From: Natronospirillum operosum
GTDB taxonomy: Bacteria > Pseudomonadota > Gammaproteobacteria > Pseudomonadales > Natronospirillaceae
Length of the DNA stretch: 64,000 nt
Direction of reading: 5' to 3'
NCBI RefSeq assembly: GCF_004768465.1
Contig: NZ_SRMF01000001.1
Location: 1,217,893 to 1,281,892, forward strand
Shown one piece after another: positions 17,537 through 27,508 of this stretch. The position numbers were made by a program, and so were the translations under genes. The notes below the pieces were generated by a model. That model worked only from the letters and a program-made list of their open reading frames with translations. It was not told the origin of the DNA and searched no databases. Position 1 is the stretch's first letter; every line of letters begins with the position of its first letter.

Positions 17537-19195
17537 TCAGCCCACCCCCACAGCGGGCAACTGATTCAGGCTGCTCCTGGCCACCCGGATGACATCCCGG
17601 TTCTGTTGACCGCTCAACAGACCCTCCAGAAAGAATTCGAGGCTGCTCAGGGCGTCAGCGAAGGCATCCAACTGGGCATCAGTAACCTGGACAGCTCCGG
17701 ATTTCAACTGATCCACGAAATGAACACACTCGTCCAGAATCTCCAGACCTTCGGGGGCATCGAGAAACACCAGCCCACCGCGCACACCACGCAGCGTGGC
17801 AGGCACATTAGCCAGATGCAGCACATCCCGCTGACTGTCCATGAAGGCCGATACAGCGCGCTTGCAGACCGACAGACCCGTCTCCATTTCATCCAGCACG
17901 GCAACCCTGGCCTGGTGCAGATAGGCGCTCTGGGCTCCGGCCTGACTGTCTTCCGAGGTCACCCTGTGACCGGTCAGATTGAGACGCGACAGCGCCGACT
18001 CGGAGTACAGTACCGAATCGGCAATACGCATCAGTTCCTCCGCCCGGGGCACTGCATTGTCCGGCCAGTTCCGCACCTGTTCCCACATGCGGCGCATCAC
18101 ATTGGCCGGACTGACCAGCCCTACCATTTCCAGTGTATCTGCCAACTGACCCAACTGGTCCCGCAACTGATAGGCCGAGAAATCCTCCCCGCCCACAGCG
18201 GCAACATCCATGGTGTCCTTGATGTTGTTGAACTCTTCCTGCAGCGCCTCTGACAGGCTGTGCAGCACGGACTGACCGGGCCCGGCCATCAGTTGCTCCT
18301 GCTCCCGCAGCTGACCGGAACTGTAGCGCAGGCGGATGCCCGGATGCTGCTGCTGATAGACCCGCAGGCGCGGTGCGGCATCGGCAGTCAGGGCAATATA
18401 ATAGAGGCAGTCCTGCACCAGGGCCCGTGGCGGGGCCTTGGCCAGTGCCGGCGCACCCTGCTGCAACACCTGCCGCAGGGCTCGATCAATCTGGCTGAAC
18501 CACTGACGCCGGGCCCGCCCCAGACTGCCTTCCTGAGTGCGGGCAATGCCCTCGGCGGCCATGGCGACCAGTACCCAGAACTCGGCCCAGCGGGCCTCTG
18601 TGAGCAGTTTCTCGATGCGGCGCAGACTCAGGGCCATATAGGACAGAGCGCTGCGGCTGCGCTCGCCGCGCAAGGCATACAGCAACCCGGCCTGAAACAT
18701 GTGACGATACTTGCGCAACAGGCGGAGCCGGTTCCGGTCCAGATCATTGCGCGCCGGTTCGCAGGGTGACAGATGAAAGTCAAAGGTATGGAAACAGCCT
18801 TCGCGCAGGGCCGACACCCGTCTTGCCCGGCGCAGACGGTTGATGGTGGGCAGCAGTATCTCCGGATAGGGCACCCGCCCGACTTCCTGGAACTCCAGGT
18901 ATTTTTGCAACAGCACCAGTGCCTGCGTCAGGGCCTCGAACTCCACCACGTAGTCGTCAGGCGATTCCACCGGCAGGTATTGCAGCAGTTGCACCGCCTC
19001 CTCGCAGAGCAATGTCGCCCCCCGGTGCTCCAGCATGGCGAAGGTGCCTCTGAGCTGCTGAAAGGCATCCACACTGCGCTGCCAGTCTTCCATGTTCTGC
19101 GACACAGTCAGATACTGTTCAAGCGCCTGCTCCGCTGACTTGACTGTCTTCTCCAATTCAGCCTTCAGGGCGTTCAGCGTCGCTTTACTGGTCAT
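17537..19195 (-). CDS. fimL: FimL-like scaffold protein, related to the ChpA N-terminus
   Basis: 552 aa cytoplasmic helical protein. Length and sequence style match Pseudomonas FimL, which resembles the N-terminal part of the chemosensory kinase ChpA/PilL and affects twitching motility and cAMP levels. Internal Hpt-like helical bundles are recognisable (AEQALEQYL near 21, LHSLSEALQEEFNNIKDTMD near 310, AVLDEMETGLSVCK near 435). I see no histidine in a canonical Hpt HxxKG context, so phosphotransfer is unlikely. No kinase or CheW domain is fused and no pil-chp gene is nearby. The identification rests on recall of the family, without alignment. Confidence 0.75.
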   Translation of the reverse strand: MTSKATLNALKAELEKTVKSAEQALEQYLTVSQNMEDWQRSVDAFQQLRGTFAMLEHRGATLLCEEAVQLLQYLPVESPDDYVVEFEALTQALVLLQKYLEFQEVGRVPYPEILLPTINRLRRARRVSALREGCFHTFDFHLSPCEPARNDLDRNRLRLLRKYRHMFQAGLLYALRGERSRSALSYMALSLRRIEKLLTEARWAEFWVLVAMAAEGIARTQEGSLGRARRQWFSQIDRALRQVLQQGAPALAKAPPRALVQDCLYYIALTADAAPRLRVYQQQHPGIRLRYSSGQLREQEQLMAGPGQSVLHSLSEALQEEFNNIKDTMDVAAVGGEDFSAYQLRDQLGQLADTLEMVGLVSPANVMRRMWEQVRNWPDNAVPRAEELMRIADSVLYSESALSRLNLTGHRVTSEDSQAGAQSAYLHQARVAVLDEMETGLSVCKRAVSAFMDSQRDVLHLANVPATLRGVRGGLVFLDAPEGLEILDECVHFVDQLKSGAVQVTDAQLDAFADALSSLEFFLEGLLSGQQNRDVIRVARSSLNQLPAVGVG

Positions 19196-19361
19196 ATTAT
19201 CCTTGTCCTATGCCTACGCCCCTTCACTGTAACCCATTGACTGGTCACCTTACAGTAGGCCCGACGGCGCACCTGCGGGAATTGAGAGGCAGTTTGCACT
19301 CTGTGGCAGCGGCTGATTACAATACCGCACCACTTGGCACCCTCAACACCCGGATGAACAC

Positions 19362-20366
19362 ATGGCCGAGCTCGACCGTCGCTTCTGTACTGCCCCCATG
19401 ATGGACTGGACCGACCGGCATTGTCGCTGGTTCTGGCGCCAGTTGACACGGCATGCCGTGCTGTACACCGAGATGGTCACCACCGGCGCCCTGATCCATG
19501 CCGACCCGACCCGTTTTCTGCGTTTCCGCGCTGAAGAATCACCGGTCGCCCTGCAACTGGGCGGCAGTGACCCGCAGGACCTGGCCCACTGCGCCCGGCT
19601 GGCCGAACAGTGGGGGTACGACGAAGTCAACCTGAATGTGGGTTGCCCCAGTGACCGAGTACAGAACGGCATGATCGGAGCCGTGCTGATGGGGCATGCA
19701 CAGCGCGTGCGCGATGCCGTGGCCGCCATGCGCCAGGACGTCGACCTGCCCGTCACCGTCAAGCACCGCATCGGCATCGATGATCTCGACAGCTACGAAT
19801 TCCTTGCCGACTTTGTCGGCACCGTGGCCGCAGGCGGCTGCTCCACCTTTATCGTGCATGCGCGCAAGGCCCATCTGCAGGGACTCAGCCCGAAAGAAAA
19901 CCGCGACGTGCCGCCCCTGATGCCGGAACGGGTCTACCAGCTGAAACGCGATTTTCCGCATCTGGAAATCATCATCAACGGTGGTATTCAGCGGGCCGAT
20001 GTCGCAGGCCATCTGCAGCAGGTAGATGGCGTCATGCTGGGTCGCGCCGCCTGGAATCAGCCGCTGATCCTGGCCGATGTAGACCAGCGGATCTACCAGG
20101 ATCAGACACACCCCGAACCGAGCGCTCTGGAAGCTGCCGAGCGGATGGTACCCTATATCGAACAGGAACTGGCTGCCGGAGAGCGGCTGCATCATGTGCT
20201 GAAGCCCCTGTTCAACCTGTTTCATCACTGCCCCGGGGCGCGCCAATATCGCCGCCACCTGAGTGAACAGGCCCATCGCCCCGACGCTGGCATCGAGGTG
20301 TTTCTGGACGCCCTGAGCCATGTGCGCAGAGCCCCGCAGCGAGCACCAGTGGCACAGGCCAGCTGA
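19362..20366 (+). CDS. dusA: tRNA-dihydrouridine(20/20a) synthase
   Basis: FMN enzyme reducing uridine in the tRNA D-loop. 334 aa, TIM-barrel. Diagnostic residues: FCTAPMMDWTDRH at the start, NLNVGCPSDRVQNGMIGA with the catalytic Cys, TVKHRIGIDD, and IINGGIQ / MLGRAAWNQP for flavin phosphate binding. SDRVQNG is typical of DusA, not DusB or DusC. dusA is a known integration target for phages in some bacteria; no integrase or island adjoins it here. Three bases separate its stop from the next start. Confidence 0.94.
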   Translation: MAELDRRFCTAPMMDWTDRHCRWFWRQLTRHAVLYTEMVTTGALIHADPTRFLRFRAEESPVALQLGGSDPQDLAHCARLAEQWGYDEVNLNVGCPSDRVQNGMIGAVLMGHAQRVRDAVAAMRQDVDLPVTVKHRIGIDDLDSYEFLADFVGTVAAGGCSTFIVHARKAHLQGLSPKENRDVPPLMPERVYQLKRDFPHLEIIINGGIQRADVAGHLQQVDGVMLGRAAWNQPLILADVDQRIYQDQTHPEPSALEAAERMVPYIEQELAAGERLHHVLKPLFNLFHHCPGARQYRRHLSEQAHRPDAGIEVFLDALSHVRRAPQRAPVAQAS

Positions 20367-20369
20367 CCC

Positions 20370-21212
20370 GTGAGTGCCGAACTGACCTACCTGTTCGATG
20401 ACTGGCTGGCCATCACCCGGCGCCTGCGGGAACTGATTCGCCGGGATGTGCCACAAAGCTGGATGTGGGGTGCCAGCCACCTCAATGAAACCATTCAGCA
20501 GATGTGCCACGCGCTGACCGATGTCTGGTATCTGGATGGTCAGGATGGCCGGGCCACCCGGCGTCATATTGGCGTCGCCAAGGTCGGCCCCATTACCATG
20601 GAACTGCTGCAGCGCAACAATGCCCTGCGCACGGAATTTCATCAGGCCCTGCTGAAGGTCAAGCGCGAACAGCCCGACCTCTGGCTGGATACCTCACTGC
20701 GTCTGGCCCGACGCGCCCGTGCTGTACAGGGCGAACTGGCCGATGAAGGCCTGGTACGCCTGCACCTGAAGCAGTTCAGCCGCACCCTGCCGCTGCTGGA
20801 GCGACGCCCGGACAAGATCAGCTTCACCTGGTATCAGAGCGGGCGCTCCATCAAGCGACTGACGCGTGACCAGGTGCTGCAGAAGCTGGAAGACTACGGT
20901 ACCGACAAACCCCACATCGACCTTCAGTACCGCAAGGTGGCCAGCCTGCCGGACAGCGAACCGTTCGCCCAGGTGCAGCAGCAAGCACCGCTGATCAGGG
21001 CCAATGTGCGCTACCCGGAAGGCGACCGGGAAGCCTTCAACGCCGCCCTGCCGATATTCATACCGCTGGAAGAAGGCGGTGGCTACAGCTTTCCCGAAAT
21101 CGTGCCACCGCCGGATCGCCCGCCGACAACCCGCACCCGGGCCCGGCGCAGTGACCAGAAGCTGGAAGACGAGCCCTTCGTGCCCAGCCTGCGGGTTTAT
21201 CGGTATCGGTGA
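20370..21212 (+). CDS. Tus-like DNA replication terminus site-binding protein
   Basis: 280 aa starting at GTG, 3 bp after dusA. The second half aligns by eye with E. coli Tus: ISFTWYQSGRSIKRLTRDQV corresponds to the Tus LRFGW...IIKNLHRDEV strand-helix. YRKVASLPDSEPF matches YQDIAALP, followed by LIRANVRYPEGDREAFNAAL (compare PIARVWYKGDQKQV), and the ending VPSLRVYRYR matches IPRLHLYVAD. The N-terminal half is helical, as in Tus. Tus binds Ter sites and blocks replication forks from one side. No Ter-like sequence was found nearby by eye. Function is inferred from this distant similarity. Confidence 0.75.
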   Translation: MSAELTYLFDDWLAITRRLRELIRRDVPQSWMWGASHLNETIQQMCHALTDVWYLDGQDGRATRRHIGVAKVGPITMELLQRNNALRTEFHQALLKVKREQPDLWLDTSLRLARRARAVQGELADEGLVRLHLKQFSRTLPLLERRPDKISFTWYQSGRSIKRLTRDQVLQKLEDYGTDKPHIDLQYRKVASLPDSEPFAQVQQQAPLIRANVRYPEGDREAFNAALPIFIPLEEGGGYSFPEIVPPPDRPPTTRTRARRSDQKLEDEPFVPSLRVYRYR

Positions 21213-21289
21213 GGCACCTCTGCAGGCCTGCACAGCCCGACGTCTCGGCGTGAGCCGTGCCCAGCGGCGTAGCCCTGGACGGACATCCA

Positions 21290-21382
21290 GTAGACGGTAG
21301 ACAGTCGACCGATGACAGAATGAGCGTAACCAGCCTCGGGTCCGCTTTTACTGTCGACCGTCGACTGTCCTCGGTCGACTCA
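21290..21382. repeat. Heptad-repeat palindromic intergenic element, copy 2
   Basis: Between the convergent tus-like and sthA genes. Left arm 21290-21320 reads as GTAGACG-GTAGACA-GTCGACC-GATGACA heptads. The right arm 21351-21382 is the inverted pattern. GACAGTCGAC (21300-21309) is complementary to GTCGACTGTC (21360-21369). The loop is about 30 bp. Same design as the elements at 5877 and 22841. Confidence 0.8.
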
Positions 21383-21429
21383 TACTCTGGTCTCGGCCGC
21401 GCTAACGTGCAGGGATGCGCCAGTCCCGG

Positions 21430-22821
21430 CTACAGGCGATTGAGGCCGTTCAGCGCCGCCACCCGGTAGGCTTCGGCCATGGTCGGATAGTTGAAGGTAT
21501 GGTTGACGAAGTACTCCAGCGTATTGCCGCCGTTGGGCTGTTCCATGATAGCCTGGCCGATATGCAGAATCTCTGCGGCCTGATCGCCAAAGCAATGGAT
21601 ACCCAGCAGCTCCAGCGTTTCACTGTGGAACAGAATCTTCAGCATGCCGACATCTTCGCCGGTAATCTGGGCCCGGGCGGTGTCCTTGAAATAGGCCTTG
21701 CCCACCTCGTAGGGCACCTTTTTCTCGGTCAGCTCGCGCTCGTTCTCGCCCACCGAGCTGATCTCGGGAATGGTATAGATACCGGTCGGAATGTCGCTGA
21801 AAAAGTGTGAATGGCCGTCCTTCATGGCCGCACTGGATGCCCCCCGTCCCTGATCATAGGCTGCGCTGGCCAGGCTGGGCCAGCCGATCACATCCCCCAC
21901 CGCATAGATGTTGTCCACCTTGGTGCGATAGGACTTGTCGACCTCGAGCTGACCTCGATTGTTGGGCTGCAGGCCAATGGCTTCCAGATTCAGCGTTTCC
22001 GTGTTGCCGGCGCGGCCATTGGCCCACATGAAGGCGTCGGCCTTGATCGTCTTGCCGCTTTCCAGTGTCAGGACAATCCCTTCCTTCTTGCCCTCCACCT
22101 TCTTGAAGGTCTCGTTGTGCCGGATCAGTACGCCATTGTTACGCATGTGGTAGCTCAGCGCATCAGAGATCTCGTCATCCATGAAAGCCAGCAGGCGCGC
22201 GCCCGGGTTGACCAGATCCACCTTGACGCCCAGACCGCTGAAGATGGAAGCATACTCACAGCCGATCACACCGGCACCATAGATGACCATACGCTTGGGC
22301 GTATCGGTCATGGTCAATACCTTGTCGCTGTCATAGATACGCGGATGCTTGAAATTGACCTCGGGCGGCCGATAAGGGCGGGAACCGGTGGCAATGATGA
22401 CATGGCCACCCTTGAGCACATCTCCGGCATTATCGCCGTCACGCAGTTCAATCCGGTGCGGGTCGACAAAGAACGCATCACCCTGATACACCGAAACGTG
22501 ATTGCGCGCATAGAAGCGGGCCCGCATGGACACCTGCTTGCCGACCACGGTCTGGGCAGATTTCATCACGGTGGGGAAGTCGAGCACCTTGGGCTCGGAA
22601 ATAGCCCGGAACATGGAATTCCGGTTGTACTTCATCAGAGCGTCGACAGAGTGACGAAGTGCCTTGGAAGGAATGGTGCCCTGATGGGTACAGTTGCCAC
22701 CGACATCCTGACGGCGATCAATGATAGCTACTGTCTTGCCGTGCTTGGCCGCATTCATGGCCGCACTTTCGCCGGCCGGCCCGCTGCCGATCACTACCAC
22801 ATCGTAGTTGAATTCTGCCAT
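21430..22821 (-). CDS. sthA: Soluble (Si-specific) NAD(P)+ transhydrogenase
   Basis: FAD flavoprotein that moves hydride between NADPH and NAD+, mainly oxidising excess NADPH. 463 aa. FAD-binding [15 protein letters not shown] at the N-terminus. The disulfide-reductase active-site region reads [17 protein letters not shown], where the second cysteine is Thr as in other SthA proteins, excluding lipoamide dehydrogenase or glutathione reductase. A second Rossmann motif is [26 protein letters not shown] is 7 nt before ATG 22821. Bracketed on both sides by copies of the heptad-repeat element. Confidence 0.95.
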   Translation of the reverse strand: MAEFNYDVVVIGSGPAGESAAMNAAKHGKTVAIIDRRQDVGGNCTHQGTIPSKALRHSVDALMKYNRNSMFRAISEPKVLDFPTVMKSAQTVVGKQVSMRARFYARNHVSVYQGDAFFVDPHRIELRDGDNAGDVLKGGHVIIATGSRPYRPPEVNFKHPRIYDSDKVLTMTDTPKRMVIYGAGVIGCEYASIFSGLGVKVDLVNPGARLLAFMDDEISDALSYHMRNNGVLIRHNETFKKVEGKKEGIVLTLESGKTIKADAFMWANGRAGNTETLNLEAIGLQPNNRGQLEVDKSYRTKVDNIYAVGDVIGWPSLASAAYDQGRGASSAAMKDGHSHFFSDIPTGIYTIPEISSVGENERELTEKKVPYEVGKAYFKDTARAQITGEDVGMLKILFHSETLELLGIHCFGDQAAEILHIGQAIMEQPNGGNTLEYFVNHTFNYPTMAEAYRVAALNGLNRL

Positions 22822-22840
22822 TGTTACTCCTTGATGGTGT

Positions 22841-22932
22841 GAGTCGACAGTGGACAGATGACGGAGGACAGTAGGCGTCGCGTTACGCTAGAGCCACAAC
22901 AACTGTCGACCGTCGACTGTCATCTGTCTTCC
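22841..22932. repeat. Heptad-repeat palindromic intergenic element, copy 3
   Basis: Occupies the gap between nqrM and sthA, ending 3 bp from the nqrM stop and starting 20 bp before the sthA ATG. Left arm GTCGACA-GTGGACA-GATGACG-GAGGACA (from 22843); right arm (22901-22932) read on the other strand is GAAGACA-GATGACA-GTCGACG-GTCGACA. Loop about 27 bp. Lies in the 5' leader of sthA if sthA is transcribed from further right. Confidence 0.8.
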
Positions 22933-22935
22933 ATT

Positions 22936-23169
22936 TTACCGAGAGGCGTCGTAAAAAGCCGCCTTGCGGTCGCCCGCCTGATCATCATCCGGCGCGTCAC
23001 ACTTGTTCGGGTCACCACCACAGAAATCGCAGGGCCCGTTGGACACACCGGTATTGGCAATGCCACCACAGCTGCCGCTGATCGGCTTGCGCCCGAACAT
23101 GACGCCAATGGCCATGCCTGCTACCAGCAACAGCATCAGGGTCAGCACCAGCAAGAATACAGTAATCAT
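22936..23169 (-). CDS. nqrM: Na+-NQR maturation protein NqrM (DUF539)
   Basis: Small 77-aa protein with one N-terminal membrane helix (MITVFLLVLTLMLLLVAG) and a conserved cysteine cluster, SCGGIANTG then PCDFCGGDPNKC. NqrM is required for assembly of the Fe centre of Na+-NQR between NqrD and NqrE. Start overlaps the apbE stop as ATGA, so it is translationally coupled. Position after apbE is the usual one. Confidence 0.93.
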   Translation of the reverse strand: MITVFLLVLTLMLLLVAGMAIGVMFGRKPISGSCGGIANTGVSNGPCDFCGGDPNKCDAPDDDQAGDRKAAFYDASR

Positions 23170-24212
23170 GTGTCATCCTCCTCAGCCAGCAGGTCGACAA
23201 ACTCGCCCGTGGCTGTTTCTACAAAACCATCATCGGTCCGTTCTATCAGCAATGCTGACACCCCTTCCCGCTCGGCTACCTCTGCCGCCTGCTCCGGCCC
23301 CAGCACCATCAGGGCGGTGGACCAGGCGTCAGCCAACATGCTGTTCTCCGCAATGACTGACACCGAAGCCAGCCGATGGTCAACCGGAAAACCGGTCTGC
23401 GGATTGATGGTATGGGAATACCTCTGACCATCCACTTCAAAGTAATTCCGATAGTCGCCACTGGTCACAATGGCCGCATCCTCCAGCTCCAGCACGCGGT
23501 AGATACCACGCTGAGTTTCATCCGGTCTCTCGATGGCAATGCGCCAGGGCGACCCATCCGGTTTACCGCCCTGAACCACCATGTCTCCCCCCAATTCTAC
23601 CAGAAATTGAGTGTGACCCTGAGCCAACAGGTATTCAGCGACTGCATCGGCGCCATAACCCTTGGCAATACCGCCCAGATCGATCTCGCGCGGCGCGGAT
23701 TTGCGCAAGGCCGGCGGGTCCGTGCGGACTTCCACTGCCTGCCAGCCGATCATGGCCATGGCAGCTTCGAGTTCCTCCTCCGAGGGTATCTCTTCAGCCC
23801 GTCCCTGGGGCCCGAAGCCCCAGATATTGACCAGAGGCAGGATGGTGGGCTCAAAGGCGCCAGCGGTGATCTCCGCCACCTCCAGCCCGGCCGCCACGAT
23901 CCTTGCCACCTCGTCACTGACCTCCACCCATTCATCGGGCTCGGCAGCATTGAAGCGACTGACATCAGAGCGTGGCTCGTAGACAGAAGTACTGTTTACA
24001 ACGCGGCGCAGGGCCCGCTGAATGCCCACTTCCAGCGCCAGCTTCTCGGACTCGGGGGCATACACCTGTACCGTGTAGTTGGTACCCATGGTGCCGCCCG
24101 TGAAACGCAGCGGCTCATCACCCACATCATTACTGCAGCCCCAAACAAAAAGGAGTGCCAACAGGCACCCCTTTCCGATGAAAAGCCTATTGCAGAGCTT
24201 TTGCATAGACAT
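23166..24212 (-). CDS. apbE: FAD:protein FMN transferase ApbE
   Basis: Periplasmic lipoprotein that attaches FMN covalently to Thr of NqrB and NqrC. 348 aa from ATG 24212, which overlaps the nqrF stop (TGATG). Signal peptide LLALLFVWGC has its lipobox Cys at about residue 26. Family motifs: GGTMGTNYTVQVY, then IDLGGIAKGYGADAV and LVELGGDMVVQGG, and the metal/FAD segment HTINPQTGFPVDH. A longer frame to 24308 would run inside nqrF and lacks a signal. Confidence 0.94.
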   Translation of the reverse strand: MSMQKLCNRLFIGKGCLLALLFVWGCSNDVGDEPLRFTGGTMGTNYTVQVYAPESEKLALEVGIQRALRRVVNSTSVYEPRSDVSRFNAAEPDEWVEVSDEVARIVAAGLEVAEITAGAFEPTILPLVNIWGFGPQGRAEEIPSEEELEAAMAMIGWQAVEVRTDPPALRKSAPREIDLGGIAKGYGADAVAEYLLAQGHTQFLVELGGDMVVQGGKPDGSPWRIAIERPDETQRGIYRVLELEDAAIVTSGDYRNYFEVDGQRYSHTINPQTGFPVDHRLASVSVIAENSMLADAWSTALMVLGPEQAAEVAEREGVSALLIERTDDGFVETATGEFVDLLAEEDDT

Positions 24213-25438
24213 CAGCCACCAAAGTCGTCCAGCGCGATGTTCTCGTCTTCCACACCCAGATCCTTCAGCATCTTGATGCAGGACGCATTCATCATCGGCG
24301 GCCCACACATATAGTACTCGACATCTTCCGGTGCCTCATGGTCCTTCAGATACTTCTCGTACAATACATTGTGGATAAAGCCCGTGGCGCCGGTCCAGTT
24401 GTCTTCTTCCAGCGGCTCGCTGAGGGCCAGATGCCACTCGAAGTTGTCGTTTTCTTCGGCCAGCTTGTCGAATTCCTCGACATAGAAAGCTTCCCGGTAG
24501 GACCGCGCGCCGTACCAGAAGCTGATCTTGCGCTTGGAATTCAGACGCTTGAGCTGGTCAAAGATGTGCGAGCGCATGGGCGCCATACCGGCACCACCGC
24601 CGATAAAGATCATCTCGGCATCGGTATCCTTGGCGAAGAACTCACCAAAGGGTCCGAACACGGTGATCTTGTCGCCCGGTTTCAGGCTGAACACATAGGA
24701 CGACATGATACCCGGCGGGTGGTCTGTTCCCGGCGGCGGAGTGGCGATGCGGATATTGAACTTCACAATACCCTTCTCTTCCGGATAGTTCGCCATGGAG
24801 TAGGCACGGGTGACGGTCTCGTCCACCCTGGACTCGTACTGCCAGACATTGAACTTGTCCCAGTCCCCGCGGAACTCCTCTTCGATATCGAAATCCTTGA
24901 ACTTCACATGGTGCGGCGGGCATTCCAGCTGCACATAGCCACCGGCGCGGAAGTCGACATTCTCGCCTTCCGGCAGCTTCAGTGTCAGTTCCTTGATGAA
25001 GGTGGCCACATTGGGGTTGGACACCACCTCACATTCCCAGCGTTCGACGCCAAAGAATTCGGCCGGCACGTCGATCTTCATATCCTGCTTCACCGGCACC
25101 TGACAGGACAGGCGCCAGCCTGCCTTCAGTTCACCCTTGGTGAAGGCTGAAGTTTCCGTCGGCAGCGGCGCACCGCCCCCCTCGAATACCTGGCACTTGC
25201 ACTGGGCACAGGTGCCGCCACCGCCACAGGCAGAGCTGAGGAAGATGCCCTGGTTGGCCAGCGTACCCAACAATTTGCTGCCCGCCTCGGCCTTGATCGA
25301 CTTGTCGGGATCTTCGTTGATTTCGATCGTCACTTCACCGGTATTCACCAGCTTCGAGCGCGCACTGATAATCACCGCCACCAGGAAAAAGACGATGACG
25401 ATGAAAAAGACGACGCCCAGAGTAATTTCCAGAATCAT
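24212..25438 (-). CDS. nqrF: Na+-NQR subunit F (NADH-oxidising flavoprotein)
   Basis: Entry point for electrons from NADH in the sodium-pumping NADH:quinone reductase. 408 aa. N-terminal membrane helix (about 4-26). The [2Fe-2S] ferredoxin domain has Cys71, Cys77, Cys80 ([14 protein letters not shown]) and Cys112. FAD-binding RAYSMANYP follows, then the NADH-binding [19 protein letters not shown] and [12 protein letters not shown]. All ligands are intact. ATG at 25438 follows nqrE by 15 bp. Confidence 0.97.
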   Translation of the reverse strand: MILEITLGVVFFIVIVFFLVAVIISARSKLVNTGEVTIEINEDPDKSIKAEAGSKLLGTLANQGIFLSSACGGGGTCAQCKCQVFEGGGAPLPTETSAFTKGELKAGWRLSCQVPVKQDMKIDVPAEFFGVERWECEVVSNPNVATFIKELTLKLPEGENVDFRAGGYVQLECPPHHVKFKDFDIEEEFRGDWDKFNVWQYESRVDETVTRAYSMANYPEEKGIVKFNIRIATPPPGTDHPPGIMSSYVFSLKPGDKITVFGPFGEFFAKDTDAEMIFIGGGAGMAPMRSHIFDQLKRLNSKRKISFWYGARSYREAFYVEEFDKLAEENDNFEWHLALSEPLEEDNWTGATGFIHNVLYEKYLKDHEAPEDVEYYMCGPPMMNASCIKMLKDLGVEDENIALDDFGG

Positions 25439-25453
25439 GAGCTTGCTCCTGTC

Positions 25454-26070
<617 letters not shown>

Positions 26071-26071
<1 letters not shown>

Positions 26072-26733
26072 CAGAAGGCCTCCTTGTTGACGTTGGGCCG
26101 GATCTCGAACTCATCCTGCTCCACCTGCTCCGGTTTCCAGACGCGCAGCGCCCAGATCATGAAGCCGATAATGAAGAAGGCGCTGGGCGGCAACAGGAAC
26201 AGGCCATTGGGCTCGTAGAAGCCACCCTCGCTGACCGGAGTCAGAACCTGAAAGCCGAACAGCGACCCGGCACCGAACAGTTCACGGAAGAAGGCCACAA
26301 TCATCAGTACCACCGAATAGCCCAGGGCATTGCCCAGACCGTCGATGAAGGAGATGCCCGGCGGGTTCTGCATCGCGAAGGCTTCGGCGCGCCCCAGCAC
26401 GATACAGTTGGTGATGATCAGCCCGACAAACACCGACAGCTGCTGCGAGATGTTGTAGGCGTAAGCTTTCAGGATCTGATCCACCACGATCACCAGCGAG
26501 GCAATAATGGTCATCTGCACGATGATCCGGATATTGCTCGGAATCTGATTGCGGATAAGCGCAATAAAGAAGTTGGACAGACAGAGCACGAAGATAACCG
26601 CCAGACACATGACCAATGCCACTGTCATGCTGGTGGTTACCGCCAGAGCTGAACAGATACCGAGAATCTGCAGTCCGATCGGGTTGTTGTTGAACAACGG
26701 GTCCATCAGGACTTTTTTGCTTTGTGAGGCCAT
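26071..26733 (-). CDS. nqrD: Na+-NQR subunit D
   Basis: Membrane subunit paired with NqrE around the central Fe site. 220 aa from ATG 26733 ([18 protein letters not shown]). Helices carry [14 protein letters not shown] and [15 protein letters not shown], each with a family cysteine. Upstream in-frame codons fall in nqrC and are rejected. One base separates it from the nqrC stop. Confidence 0.96.
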
Positions 26734-26734
26734 A

Positions 26735-27508
26735 TCAGGATTCCTCCCCGCGCAGATTTTCCAGGAAGGGCTTGAAGCCACGCTCGCCCATCCAGAATGC
26801 AATCATGTTGTCGACACCACGGCTGGTCAGCGTGGCACCGGAAATACCATCGATATGATGTTCCTCCTCGATACCCCCGCCGCGTGTTACCCGCAGCGCC
26901 ACTTCACCGTCGTCGTCGTAGATTCGGCGACCCGGCCACTGGGCAATCCAGTTGGGGTTGTCGATCTCGCCACCCAGACCCGGTGTTTCGGCGTGATCAT
27001 AAAAGCCCAGACCGGCGACGGTGTTGAGATCATTTTCCAGTGCCAGGAAACCATACATGGTTGACCACAGACCATAACCACGCACCGGCAGGATGACAAT
27101 TTCCAGGTCGTCATCGTCATCCCGGACCAGATAGACCAGAGAGTAGTCTTCCAGTCGATTGATGCCGGCAATGTCTTCTCGACCGCGGATCTCCTGCGAC
27201 CGTGCAGGATCACGGGCCGCCTGACGCTGGTTGTAGGTATCCGGATCGATATGGTCAACGAATTCGCCGGTCGCCAGCTCGATCACACGGGTTTCGATGT
27301 CCGCGAACTGCTCGTCAATGGACACCCCGCTCTGGAAGATGCCGGCCGCCTGCAGCACGTTCTGCTTGCGATCCAGTTCCGCGTTTTCCTGTTGCAGCGG
27401 TCGCAGGGCGACCGCAGCAGCAGATACCACGATGGCACAGACCAGACACACCGAGAACGCGACGACTATGATGTTCTTGACGGAATCTCTATCACGCTTG
27501 CTGGACAC
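26735..27508 (-). CDS. nqrC: Na+-NQR subunit C (covalent FMN)
   Basis: Periplasm-facing subunit with one N-terminal membrane helix (about 11-33). FMN is bound to Thr226 through a phosphoester in the motif [10 protein letters not shown]; ApbE encoded three genes downstream makes this bond. 257 aa. Starts at GTG 27508 inside the end of nqrB (17-bp overlap). Confidence 0.96.
   Translation of the reverse strand: MSSKRDRDSVKNIIVVAFSVCLVCAIVVSAAAVALRPLQQENAELDRKQNVLQAAGIFQSGVSIDEQFADIETRVIELATGEFVDHIDPDTYNQRQAARDPARSQEIRGREDIAGINRLEDYSLVYLVRDDDDDLEIVILPVRGYGLWSTMYGFLALENDLNTVAGLGFYDHAETPGLGGEIDNPNWIAQWPGRRIYDDDGEVALRVTRGGGIEEEHHIDGISGATLTSRGVDNMIAFWMGERGFKPFLENLRGEES

Noticed and set aside
19362-20366. 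dusA as a phage attachment locus
   Set aside because: The gene is intact and followed after 3 bp by a chromosomal-type gene; no phage genes adjoin.
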